Below, in pieces: positions 1 through 11,662 of a stretch of 64,000 nucleotides of DNA (position 1 is the stretch's first letter; each line of letters opens with the position of its first letter). The notes beneath the pieces are model-generated. The model worked only from the letters and a program-made list of their open reading frames with translations. It was not told the DNA's origin and did not search any database. Made by a program: the position numbers and the translations under genes. The DNA is from Pseudomonas eucalypticola. Its GTDB lineage: Bacteria > Pseudomonadota > Gammaproteobacteria > Pseudomonadales > Pseudomonadaceae. Location: assembly GCF_013374995.1 (NCBI RefSeq), contig NZ_CP056030.1:1-64000 (forward strand), given 5' to 3'.

Positions 1-1527
1 GTGTCAGTGGAACTTTGGCAGCAGTGCGTGGAGCTTCTGCGCGATGAACTGCCTGCCCAGCAATTCAACACCTGGATCCGTCCGCTACAGGTCGAAGCCG
101 AAGGCGACGAGTTGCGTGTATATGCGCCCAATCGCTTCGTTCTGGACTGGGTCAATGAAAAGTACCTGGGGCGTTTGCTCGAACTCCTGGGCGAGCACGG
201 CAGCGGAATCGCGCCTGCCCTTTCCTTATTGATAGGCAGCCGTCGCAGTTCGGCACCGCGAGCCGCCCCGAACGCGCCGCTGGCTGCTGCCGTGGCCGCG
301 TCCCAGGCTGCCCAGCAGCAGGCCGCCGCGCCCGCTGCCGTACCCACGCCCGAACCGGCTGCCCAAGTCGCTACGCCAACCCTGGCGGCCGAGGTCAGCG
401 AAGAACCTTCGCGGGACAGCTTCGACCCCATGGCTGGTGCTGCTTCCCAGCAGGCGCCGGCACGCGCGGAACAGCGCAACGTACAAGTGGAAGGTGCGCT
501 CAAGCACACCAGCTACCTGAACCGCACGTTCACCTTCGAAAACTTCGTTGAAGGTAAATCCAACCAGTTGGCCCGTGCGGCCGCCTGGCAGGTCGCGGAC
601 AACCCCAAGCATGGCTACAACCCGTTGTTCCTTTATGGCGGCGTGGGCCTGGGTAAAACTCACTTGATGCATGCTGTGGGTAACCACCTGCTCAAGAAGA
701 ACCCAAACGCGAAGGTCGTGTACCTGCACTCCGAGCGTTTTGTTGCCGATATGGTCAAGGCCTTGCAGCTGAACGCCATCAACGAGTTCAAGCGCTTCTA
801 CCGTTCGGTGGACGCACTGCTTATCGACGACATTCAGTTCTTCGCCCGCAAGGAGCGGTCCCAGGAAGAGTTTTTCCACACCTTCAACGCCTTGCTTGAA
901 GGCGGCCAACAGGTGATTCTCACCAGTGACCGCTATCCCAAGGAAATCGAAGGGTTGGAAGAGCGCCTGAAGTCGCGCTTTGGCTGGGGGCTGACGGTCG
1001 CCGTAGAGCCACCGGAACTGGAAACCCGTGTCGCCATTCTGATGAAGAAGGCCGATCAGGCGAAGGTTGAACTGCCGCACGACGCCGCATTCTTCATCGC
1101 CCAGCGTATTCGCTCCAACGTCCGCGAGCTGGAAGGCGCGCTCAAGCGTGTCATCGCCCACTCGCACTTCATGGGCCGCGACATCACCATAGAGCTGATT
1201 CGTGAATCCTTGAAGGACTTGCTGGCGCTGCAGGATAAACTCGTCAGTGTGGATAACATCCAGCGTACGGTGGCCGAGTACTACAAGATCAAGATTTCCG
1301 ATCTGCTGTCCAAGCGTCGCTCGCGTTCCGTCGCGCGCCCACGCCAGGTGGCCATGGCGCTGTCCAAGGAGCTCACCAACCACAGCCTGCCGGAAATCGG
1401 CGACGTGTTCGGCGGTCGAGACCACACCACGGTGTTGCACGCCTGCAGAAAGATCAACGAACTCAAGGAATCCGACGCGGATATCCGCGAGGACTACAAG
1501 AACCTGCTGCGGACGCTGACCACGTGA
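1..1527 (+). CDS. dnaA: Chromosomal replication initiator DnaA
   Basis: DnaA is the AAA+ initiator that binds DnaA boxes at oriC and melts the origin. The 508-aa product shows all four domains: an N-terminal helicase-loading domain (about 1-80), a long Ala/Pro/Gln-rich linker (about 85-165), an AAA+ core with Walker A GGVGLGKT at 213-220 and a Walker [10 protein letters not shown], and a C-terminal DNA-binding domain with the [11 protein letters not shown] signature. Translation starts with GTG at the first base, so its promoter, ribosome site and oriC lie outside the window. dnaN follows 42 bp downstream. The longer linker relative to E. coli DnaA is normal for Pseudomonas. An exact DnaA-box 9-mer occurs inside the gene at 1248-1256. 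Confidence 0.99.
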   Translation: MSVELWQQCVELLRDELPAQQFNTWIRPLQVEAEGDELRVYAPNRFVLDWVNEKYLGRLLELLGEHGSGIAPALSLLIGSRRSSAPRAAPNAPLAAAVAASQAAQQQAAAPAAVPTPEPAAQVATPTLAAEVSEEPSRDSFDPMAGAASQQAPARAEQRNVQVEGALKHTSYLNRTFTFENFVEGKSNQLARAAAWQVADNPKHGYNPLFLYGGVGLGKTHLMHAVGNHLLKKNPNAKVVYLHSERFVADMVKALQLNAINEFKRFYRSVDALLIDDIQFFARKERSQEEFFHTFNALLEGGQQVILTSDRYPKEIEGLEERLKSRFGWGLTVAVEPPELETRVAILMKKADQAKVELPHDAAFFIAQRIRSNVRELEGALKRVIAHSHFMGRDITIELIRESLKDLLALQDKLVSVDNIQRTVAEYYKIKISDLLSKRRSRSVARPRQVAMALSKELTNHSLPEIGDVFGGRDHTTVLHACRKINELKESDADIREDYKNLLRTLTT

Positions 1528-1569
1528 TAAATGTCAGCGCAGCTTCTTATTAAGGCAAGGGACTAGACC

Positions 1570-2673
1570 ATGCATTTCACCATTCAACGCGAAGCCCTGT
1601 TGAAACCCCTGCAACTGGTCGCCGGTGTCGTCGAGCGCCGCCAGACCTTGCCGGTATTGTCCAACGTTTTGCTGGTTGTCGAAGGCCAGCAACTGTCGCT
1701 TACCGGTACCGACCTGGAAGTGGAACTGGTTGGCCGTGTGCAGCTGGAAGAACCCGCCGAACAGGGCGAGATCACCGTGCCTGCGCGCAAGCTGATGGAT
1801 ATCTGCAAGAGCCTGCCCAACGACGCGCTCATCGACATCAAGGTCGACGAGCAGAAGCTGGTGGTCAAGGCCGGCCGCAGCCGTTTCACCCTGTCGACGT
1901 TGCCGGCCAATGACTTCCCAACTGTGGAAGAGGGCCCGGGCTCGCTGACCTGCAGCCTGGAGCAAAGCCGCTTGCGCCGCCTGATCGAGCGCACCAGCTT
2001 CGCCATGGCCCAGCAAGACGTGCGCTATTACCTCAATGGCATGCTGCTGGAAGTGTCCAATGGCCTGATGCGCGCCGTCGCCACCGACGGTCACCGCTTG
2101 GCCATGTGCTCCATGAAGGCCGCCATCGAACATAGCGACCGCCATCAGGTAATCGTTCCACGCAAGGGTATCCTTGAATTGGCGCGCCTGCTCACCGAGC
2201 CTGACGGTAGCGTCAGCATCGTTCTGGGCCAGCACCACATTCGCGCGACTACCGGTGAATTCACCTTCACCTCGAAACTGGTCGACGGTAAATTCCCGGA
2301 CTACGAACGTGTTCTGCCCAAGGGCGGCGACAAGGTCGTGCTGGGTGACCGCCAGGCGCTGCGTGAAGCGTTCAGCCGTACCGCGATTCTCTCCAACGAG
2401 AAGTACCGTGGCATCCGTTTGCAACTGGCTGCCGGCCAGCTGAAGATTCAGGCCAACAACCCTGAGCAGGAGGAAGCGGAAGAAGAAGTGGGCGTGGACT
2501 ACAACGGTGGTTCGCTGGAAATCGGCTTCAACGTCAGCTACCTGCTGGACGTGCTGGGTGTGATGACGACTGAACAGGTTCGCCTGATCCTGTCTGACTC
2601 CAACAGCAGCGCGCTGGTGCAGGAATCCGACAACGACGACTCTGCTTATGTCGTCATGCCGATGCGCCTGTAA
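1570..2673 (+). CDS. dnaN: DNA polymerase III beta sliding clamp
   Basis: DnaN forms the ring-shaped dimer that tethers DNA polymerase III to the template. The 367-aa length, the N-terminal MHFTIQREALLKPLQLVAGVV and the C-terminal VVMPMRL are typical of gammaproteobacterial clamps. It lies 42 bp after dnaA and 19 bp before recF in the same direction, the standard origin operon. The start is preceded by an AAGGCAAGGG purine stretch. Confidence 0.99.
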   Translation: MHFTIQREALLKPLQLVAGVVERRQTLPVLSNVLLVVEGQQLSLTGTDLEVELVGRVQLEEPAEQGEITVPARKLMDICKSLPNDALIDIKVDEQKLVVKAGRSRFTLSTLPANDFPTVEEGPGSLTCSLEQSRLRRLIERTSFAMAQQDVRYYLNGMLLEVSNGLMRAVATDGHRLAMCSMKAAIEHSDRHQVIVPRKGILELARLLTEPDGSVSIVLGQHHIRATTGEFTFTSKLVDGKFPDYERVLPKGGDKVVLGDRQALREAFSRTAILSNEKYRGIRLQLAAGQLKIQANNPEQEEAEEEVGVDYNGGSLEIGFNVSYLLDVLGVMTTEQVRLILSDSNSSALVQESDNDDSAYVVMPMRL

Positions 2674-2692
2674 CTTGCCCAGCAGACTCTAG

Positions 2693-6218
<3,526 letters not shown>

Positions 6219-6231
6219 TTCAGGTGAACAC

Positions 6232-6264
6232 AAAAAAGCCCCGGCCATTGGCCGGGGTTTTTTA
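6232..6264 (+). terminator. Rho-independent terminator of the dnaA-gyrB operon
   Basis: An 8-bp perfect stem (CCCCGGCC at 6239-6246 and GGCCGGGG at 6250-6257) with an ATT loop is followed by a seven-base T run. It sits 20 bp after the gyrB stop. An A run on the left side means it could also work for the opposing LysR gene. Confidence 0.92.
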
Positions 6265-6311
6265 TTCGGTACTCGCTGACCCCGCCCTCCCTTCAGGACG
6301 ATTGGCCCGAC

Positions 6312-7232
6312 TCAGTCCAGCATGAGGATGTCTGCCGCAGGAATGACGGGTACGTTGGCCAGCAGAAAGGTCCGCACCCGTTCTAGCAGGTAATGCTCAG
6401 GGTTGCGCTGTGACCAGATCAGGTAATAGCTGTCCCCCGTGCGCACCGCCGTGCGAATCGGCAGCACCAGGGAGCCATCCTTCAACTGCGGCCCCACCAA
6501 CGCCAGGTCGCCAATGGAGACACCATGGCCACCCGCTGCGGCTGTCATGCCCAACTCCAGCGTGTCGAAGCGTTTGCCTTCGTTCCAGTCCACCGCATCA
6601 CCCTCCCCTTGCCGTTCCAGCCACCGCCGCCAGTCGCGACAGTCCCGTGACGGGTGGATGAGCTCAGCCAGCGCCAGATGTTCGATGCCCCAAGGGCCCT
6701 TTCCATAGACCGATGGCGCGCAAACAGGTACGAGCCACTCATCGAAGAGCTTGATGAAGTTCCAATCCTTGGGGAAGTCGCCGTTGCTCAGCAACACCGC
6801 GCAGTCGAACGGTTCATTGCGAAAGTCTACGGTGTCGAGGTCCATCCAGGCGCTCGTCAGCTGCACGCGGTCAGTGACATTGGCGGCCTGGAAACTTTCC
6901 AAGGCTTGCATCAGCCATCGCATGGTTATCGTGGACGGTGCTTTCACACGCAAGGTGCCTTTGGGCCGGCGGGCCGTAGCGCAAGCGTTTTCTATGGCGT
7001 TGAAACTGCGCTCCAGCTCATGGGCCAGTAGCCGGCCGGTGTCGGTGAGCGCCAGCTTGGGGCCCTTGCGTTCGAACAGCGGGGCGCCCAAGTGGTCTTC
7101 CAGCGTCTTCACGTGACGGCTTACTGCACTTTGAGTAATGCACAGGTTTTGCGCCGCAACAGTGAACGATCCATAGCGCGCCGCAACTTCAAAGGCTCGT
7201 AGGGCATACAGCGGGGGGAGCCGCGAGGTCAT
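6312..7232 (-). CDS. LysR-family regulator, GcvA-like
   Basis: This 306-aa regulator has an N-terminal winged helix-turn-helix (SFTVAAQNLCITQSAVSRHVKTLE) and a C-terminal substrate-binding-type effector domain. The opening LPPLYALRAFEVAARYGSFT resembles the GcvA/TrpI branch. The start at 7232 was preferred over an upstream ATG at 7250 because AAGGAAAG lies 5 bp before it. It is divergent from the TauD-like gene that begins 142 bp away, so it is the likely regulator of that gene and the LysE exporter. The effector is unknown. Confidence 0.88.
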   Translation of the reverse strand: MTSRLPPLYALRAFEVAARYGSFTVAAQNLCITQSAVSRHVKTLEDHLGAPLFERKGPKLALTDTGRLLAHELERSFNAIENACATARRPKGTLRVKAPSTITMRWLMQALESFQAANVTDRVQLTSAWMDLDTVDFRNEPFDCAVLLSNGDFPKDWNFIKLFDEWLVPVCAPSVYGKGPWGIEHLALAELIHPSRDCRDWRRWLERQGEGDAVDWNEGKRFDTLELGMTAAAGGHGVSIGDLALVGPQLKDGSLVLPIRTAVRTGDSYYLIWSQRNPEHYLLERVRTFLLANVPVIPAADILMLD

Positions 7233-7352
7233 GACACTTTCCTTAACCATGATTTTTGCTCATGCAACCCGAACACTTTATCCGTTTTTCAACGTTATGC
7301 CCGTACCCATACTCTGATCGGCTCCAAGGGATGCCCCACCCACTTCAGGAGA

Positions 7353-7362
7353 AAGGAGGTGA
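7353..7362 (+). promoter_or_regulatory. Extended Shine-Dalgarno before the TauD-like gene
   Basis: AAGGAGGTGA is a 10-base exact complement of the usual 16S rRNA 3' end. The spacing to the ATG at 7375 is long (about 15 bases from GGAGG) and a CTG at 7369 is closer, so the exact start is uncertain. ATG 7396 is another possibility but has only a weak site. Confidence 0.6.
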
Positions 7363-7374
7363 CCTGGACTGCCA

Positions 7375-8292
7375 ATGGATCAAGAGAACGAAGACATGCC
7401 AAACACCAACATTGATGAGCTGCTGGCCGCGAGCATAAACAGTGGGGGATTAAGTCAGGAACAGATCGCGCAAATCCTGCACTTCAAGATCTTCGGCAAC
7501 AGGTCCGGTTTCCTGCATTTGCAAGGCCTGCCAATCGGTCACATCCCTGCTACCCCTACCAGCCGCGAAGCACTCGCCAAACCAGACGATGCCAGCGAAA
7601 TGTGTCTCCTGCAAGCAACCGCGCTGCTCGGCCAGGCCATTGGATATCCACAGGAGTCCAATGGCGCCATCATCAACAATTTCTTTCCCCATCAGGCCCA
7701 TTCCAAGGCGGCAAGCTCGGACAGCTACGACACCGAACTGGACCTGCACACCGAGAACGCCTTTCACGCTGTATTACCCGATTACCTGCTGCTTCTGTGC
7801 CTGCGCCAAGACCCCCTGGGTGAGGCGATTACCTACGTGACGTCCATCGACGCCATGCTCGAACACTTGTCCAACGATGACGTGGCTTACTTCTTTAACC
7901 AGAAGTACAACTTCCTCTCGGACTATAGCGCCACCTCCAAGAATTGCCGGTTGGATATCAACAAGCATCAGTCGGTACTGTACGGCGACCCCGATTCGCC
8001 CTACTTCCGTTTCGACCCTCAGTTCATGGTCGCGCCCGCGCCCGAAGCCCAGGCCATGCTGAACCATCTCAACAACATTGCCTGGGCGGTCAAACAACCA
8101 GTGAAGTTATCCACTGGCGACCTGCTGGTCATCGACAACCGCAAGACAGCCCACGCGCGCAGCCCCTTCACCGCCCTGCTCGACGGCAGCGACCGCTGGA
8201 TTCAGCGTACCTTTGCCATCACCGGGCAGCACTACTACACCGAAATGCTGGGCAAGAACCAGCGTGTCTATGACCTGGTAGCTGAACTATGA
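7375..8292 (+). CDS. Fe(II)/2-oxoglutarate oxygenase, TauD/clavaminate-synthase-like (AsnO/VioC type)
   Basis: This is a predicted non-haem iron oxygenase of 305 aa. The metal triad is visible as H125 and E127 in LHTENAFH and H260 in KTAHARSPF, with R278 in RWIQRTF as the probable 2-oxoglutarate anchor. The stretch HTENAFH...PDYLLLLCLRQDP resembles the asparagine/arginine beta-hydroxylase branch (AsnO, VioC) rather than taurine dioxygenase. The stop codon overlaps the start of a LysE-family exporter (ATGA), so the two are translationally coupled. The likely role is hydroxylation of a free amino acid whose product is then exported. The substrate cannot be read from the sequence. Confidence 0.82.
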   Translation: MDQENEDMPNTNIDELLAASINSGGLSQEQIAQILHFKIFGNRSGFLHLQGLPIGHIPATPTSREALAKPDDASEMCLLQATALLGQAIGYPQESNGAIINNFFPHQAHSKAASSDSYDTELDLHTENAFHAVLPDYLLLLCLRQDPLGEAITYVTSIDAMLEHLSNDDVAYFFNQKYNFLSDYSATSKNCRLDINKHQSVLYGDPDSPYFRFDPQFMVAPAPEAQAMLNHLNNIAWAVKQPVKLSTGDLLVIDNRKTAHARSPFTALLDGSDRWIQRTFAITGQHYYTEMLGKNQRVYDLVAEL

Positions 8293-8888
8293 GCACAACC
8301 TATCTCTCCTTTGCCCTGGCCGTAATGTTATTGATCGCTTCGCCAGGGCCTATCGTCGCCATGGTGGTTGCCGACGCGCGCCGTGCCTGGCCGGCATGGA
8401 CCATCGCTGGCGGCGTGGTTTCGGCGCAGGTGTTGTTGATCTGTGCACTGGTGGCTATCTACACCACGTTGCATATCAACGCCGCCGTACTCAATTGGGG
8501 GCAGATCCTGGGGGGCGTCTACCTGGCATGGCTGGGGGGTAACGCGCTGGTGAACGCTTCGTCCGAGTCAGCGCAGTCGGGGAGTGGCCGTTACGGTTTC
8601 TGGAAAACCATGGGGGTTGGGCTGTCCAACCCCAAGGATATTCTGTTCTTCCTGGCCTTCCTGCCCGGCTTTATCTCGCCGCATGAGCCATTTACCGTGC
8701 AGGCCATGGTGCTGATCCTGATCTGGGCCGCCATCGACATTTCCATTCTCATTGCCTACAGCCTGTTGTCGCGCCGCCTCGACCGGTACCGCCGGGTTCG
8801 CCGTCTGCTGGACGCCGCCCCCGGCATCGTTCTGCTGGCGCTGGGCCTGCTGTCATTTTCGTTAGGTGTGTTCCGCGTATTCCAATAG
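8289..8888 (+). CDS. LysE/RhtB-family amino-acid exporter
   Basis: The 199-aa protein is hydrophobic throughout, with about five to six membrane spans. It carries the family's N-terminal LLIASPGPIVAMV motif and the mid-protein GVGLSNPKDILFFLAFLPGF motif. Members export amino acids or their derivatives from the cytoplasm. It overlaps the preceding oxygenase gene by 4 bp, suggesting that it exports the oxygenase product or protects against the same amino acid. It ends 3 bp before the opposing LysR gene. Confidence 0.92.
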   Translation: MSTTYLSFALAVMLLIASPGPIVAMVVADARRAWPAWTIAGGVVSAQVLLICALVAIYTTLHINAAVLNWGQILGGVYLAWLGGNALVNASSESAQSGSGRYGFWKTMGVGLSNPKDILFFLAFLPGFISPHEPFTVQAMVLILIWAAIDISILIAYSLLSRRLDRYRRVRRLLDAAPGIVLLALGLLSFSLGVFRVFQ

Positions 8889-8891
8889 GCA

Positions 8892-9779
8892 TCACGGTCG
8901 AAGCAGGCGAGCCTGCTCATCCATGCAGACCTGCAGCAGATAGTCCCACACCACGCGCAACCGCACTGACTTGTGCAGCTCGCGGCGGGTACTCATCCAA
9001 TAGCTGCGCTGGATGGTTTCCCCGGGGAGTACCCTGACCAGATCGGGGTCGTCGGCGGCCATGTAATTGGGGAGCACGGCGATGCCCAGCCCGGCCTTGG
9101 CCGCCTGCTGCTGGGCGATCACGCTGGTGCTGCGAAACACCACGTTGGGGGCTCTGCAAAAGCTGCTCAGGAACAGCAGTTCCTGGCTGAACAACAGGTC
9201 GTCCACATAACCGATCCACGCATGAGCGGCCAGGTCATCGCGGCCGTTCAGCGCCGGTGAGCGTTGCAGATACGCAGGGCTTGCATAAAGGGCCAGGCGG
9301 TAATCGGTGAGCTTGCGGGTGATCAACAGGTCGGCAGCAGGCCGGTCCAGGTGGATACTGATCTCCGCCTCGCGGTTGAGGATGCTGACGAAGCGCGGCA
9401 CCGCCACCAGTTCTACTTCCAGCCCCGGGTAGCGTGCGAACAAGCCGCCCAGCCGCGAGGTCAGGAACATGATGCCGATCCCCTCGGTGACCCCGAGGCG
9501 AATCTTGCCCAGCGGCATCATGGGTTGGGTCATTTCCTCTTGCGCTAGCAGCGCCACGTTCTCCATAGCCTCGGCATGCTTGAGCAACGCCTGGCCTGCC
9601 GGCGTCAATTCGTAACCCTGTGCATGCTGCACGAACAGCGCGTTACCCAAGCTGTGCTCGATGGACTCGATATGACGCGCCACTGTGCTGTGGGTGGTGT
9701 TGAGCCGCTTGGCTGCGGTGAGCAGGCGCCCGCTGCGGTGCAGTTCGAGGAAAAAGCGCAGGTCGTTCCAGTCGAACAT
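8892..9779 (-). CDS. LysR-family transcriptional regulator
   Basis: This 295-aa LysR protein begins MFDWNDLRFFLELHRSGRLLTAAKRL, with the helix-turn-helix TTHSTVARHIESIE. The start at 9779 has AAGGACC just upstream, and the longer reading to 9818 adds an unlikely leader. It is divergently placed 136 bp from the GMC dehydrogenase at 9916 and probably controls that gene and the MFS transporter after it. The effector is unknown. Confidence 0.88.
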   Translation of the reverse strand: MFDWNDLRFFLELHRSGRLLTAAKRLNTTHSTVARHIESIEHSLGNALFVQHAQGYELTPAGQALLKHAEAMENVALLAQEEMTQPMMPLGKIRLGVTEGIGIMFLTSRLGGLFARYPGLEVELVAVPRFVSILNREAEISIHLDRPAADLLITRKLTDYRLALYASPAYLQRSPALNGRDDLAAHAWIGYVDDLLFSQELLFLSSFCRAPNVVFRSTSVIAQQQAAKAGLGIAVLPNYMAADDPDLVRVLPGETIQRSYWMSTRRELHKSVRLRVVWDYLLQVCMDEQARLLRP

Positions 9780-9915
9780 CGAGGGTCCTTGTGAACAGGT
9801 CAAACACCTATTGTTCAAAAACGCACAGCCGGTGGGCGAAAACGGGTGTTTTCATCTCGAAGCTAATCAATACCATGAGGTAAGACAAGAAGAAAAAAAC
9901 GGCGCGAGGTTCCCC

Positions 9916-11565
9916 ATGCCATCAGCTCCACGCACATTCGACTACGTAATAGTCGGTGCCGGCCCCGCAGGTTGCCTGCTGGCCAATCGACTTTCTGCCA
10001 ACCCCGACGTCTCGGTCCTGCTGCTTGAAGCAGGCGGCCAGGACAACTATCCCTGGATTCACATTCCCGTGGGCTACCTGTTCTGCATTGGTAACCCTCG
10101 CACCGACTGGTGCTTCAAGACCGAAGCGCAGCCCGGCCTCAAAGGCCGCTCGCTGAGTTACCCGCGGGGCAAGGTGCTGGGGGGTTGTTCTTCGATCAAT
10201 GGCATGATCTACATGCGCGGGCAGGCCGCCGATTATGACGCCTGGGCCGCCCAAGGCAACGCGGGGTGGGGCTGGAAAGATGTCCTGCCGCTGTTCCGTC
10301 TGAGTGAAAACCACTATGGCGGTGACTCCGAGGCCCATGGCGGCAAGGGTGAATGGCGCGTTGAATTGCAGCGCTACCGCTGGCCGATTCTGGATGCGTT
10401 TCGCAGTGCTGCCGCTCAGTGTGGCGTGGACAGCATTGACGATTTCAACACTGGGGATAACCAGGGCTGTGGATATTTTCAGGTCAACCAGCGCGCCGGC
10501 GTTCGTTGGAATTCTGCCAAGGCATTCCTGCGCCCCGCCCTCAAACGTCGCAACCTTACCGTACTGACCGGTGTGCAGGTGGATAAGCTGGTTGTGGATA
10601 ACGGCAGGGCCAGCGCCGTTAGCGCCCGCCATGAAGGCAACCAAGTGTTATACACAGCCCGTCGGGAAATTCTGCTGTGCGCTGGCGCCATTGGTTCGCC
10701 TGGAATCCTGCAGCGGTCTGGCATTGGTCCCAGGCCGCTGCTGGAACGGTTGGGGATAACTGTTGAGCATGAGTTGCCGGGTGTCGGCGGGAATTTGCAG
10801 GACCACCTGCAGTTGCGGCTTATCTACAAGGTCAACAATACCCGTACCCTCAACCAGGTCGCCAACAGTTTATGGGGAAAAATGGGCATGGGCCTGCGCT
10901 ATCTTTACGACCGCAGCGGGCCCCTGGCGATGGCCCCGAGCCAATTGGGGGCGTTCGTCAAATCCGACCCCCAGCAGGCCAGCGCCAACCTCGAATACCA
11001 CGTACAGCCCCTGTCGCTGGAGCGCTTCGGCGAGCCCTTGCACGGCTTCCCGGCGTTCACCGCGTCGGTCTGCAACCTGCGGCCCAAAAGCCGCGGGCGT
11101 GTGGATATCCGTTCAGCGAAACCGGACGATGCGCCCATCATCGACCCCAATTACCTCAGTGATCCGGAAGACCTGCGCGTGGCCGCCCAGGCCATTCGCT
11201 TGACCCGACGAATTGTCCAGGCCCCTGCCCTGCGTGTGTTTGGCCCCGAGGAATACCTGCCTGGCCCAACGCTGGAAAGCGAAGAGCAGTTGCATGAGGC
11301 TGCAAGTGCCATTGGTACGACTATATTTCACCCGGTGGGTACCTGCCGGATGGGCAATGGCCCTCAGGACGTGGTGGACGCCACCTTGCGGGTACACGGT
11401 ATCGACGGCTTGCGGGTGGTCGACGCCTCGATCATGCCCGAGATCGTGTCGGGCAATACCTGTACACCGACATTGATGATCGCTGAAAAGGCAGCGCAGA
11501 TGATCCTGCAAGGCACGCCCCGGCTGGCGGAAAAGAATCGGCAACAGGCGCTGCCCGTCACCTGA
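9916..11565 (+). CDS. GMC-family FAD oxidoreductase, choline/alcohol dehydrogenase-like
   Basis: The 549-aa flavoprotein has the N-terminal FAD motif DYVIVGAGPAGCLLANRL, the GMC signature region PRGKVLGGCSSINGMIYMRG, and the C-terminal active-site block FHPVGTCRMG followed by SGNTCTPTLMIAEKAA. It probably oxidises a primary alcohol to an aldehyde and passes electrons to the quinone pool. An MFS transporter follows 97 bp downstream, so the pair may import and oxidise one substrate. Choline is not certain, since the choline-sulfate genes are 20 kb away. The ATG at 9916 fits the family N terminus, while upstream codons read through unrelated sequence. Confidence 0.9.
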   Translation: MPSAPRTFDYVIVGAGPAGCLLANRLSANPDVSVLLLEAGGQDNYPWIHIPVGYLFCIGNPRTDWCFKTEAQPGLKGRSLSYPRGKVLGGCSSINGMIYMRGQAADYDAWAAQGNAGWGWKDVLPLFRLSENHYGGDSEAHGGKGEWRVELQRYRWPILDAFRSAAAQCGVDSIDDFNTGDNQGCGYFQVNQRAGVRWNSAKAFLRPALKRRNLTVLTGVQVDKLVVDNGRASAVSARHEGNQVLYTARREILLCAGAIGSPGILQRSGIGPRPLLERLGITVEHELPGVGGNLQDHLQLRLIYKVNNTRTLNQVANSLWGKMGMGLRYLYDRSGPLAMAPSQLGAFVKSDPQQASANLEYHVQPLSLERFGEPLHGFPAFTASVCNLRPKSRGRVDIRSAKPDDAPIIDPNYLSDPEDLRVAAQAIRLTRRIVQAPALRVFGPEEYLPGPTLESEEQLHEAASAIGTTIFHPVGTCRMGNGPQDVVDATLRVHGIDGLRVVDASIMPEIVSGNTCTPTLMIAEKAAQMILQGTPRLAEKNRQQALPVT

Positions 11566-11662
11566 CGGGCAGTGAACGGCGGTGGTCGCAGCAGTCAGCG
11601 GCCGCCGGCAGTGGACAACAACAATAATCACTGTGCCCACAGGGCCTGAAGGACATAGACAC

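Noticed and set aside
1..60. oriC inside the window
   Set aside because: The window starts at the dnaA start codon. The usual Pseudomonas origin is upstream, and the 42-bp dnaA-dnaN gap has no DnaA box.
9685..9915. N-terminal extension of the GMC dehydrogenase to 9685
   Set aside because: It overlaps the divergent LysR gene and adds 77 residues before the FAD motif that no family member has.
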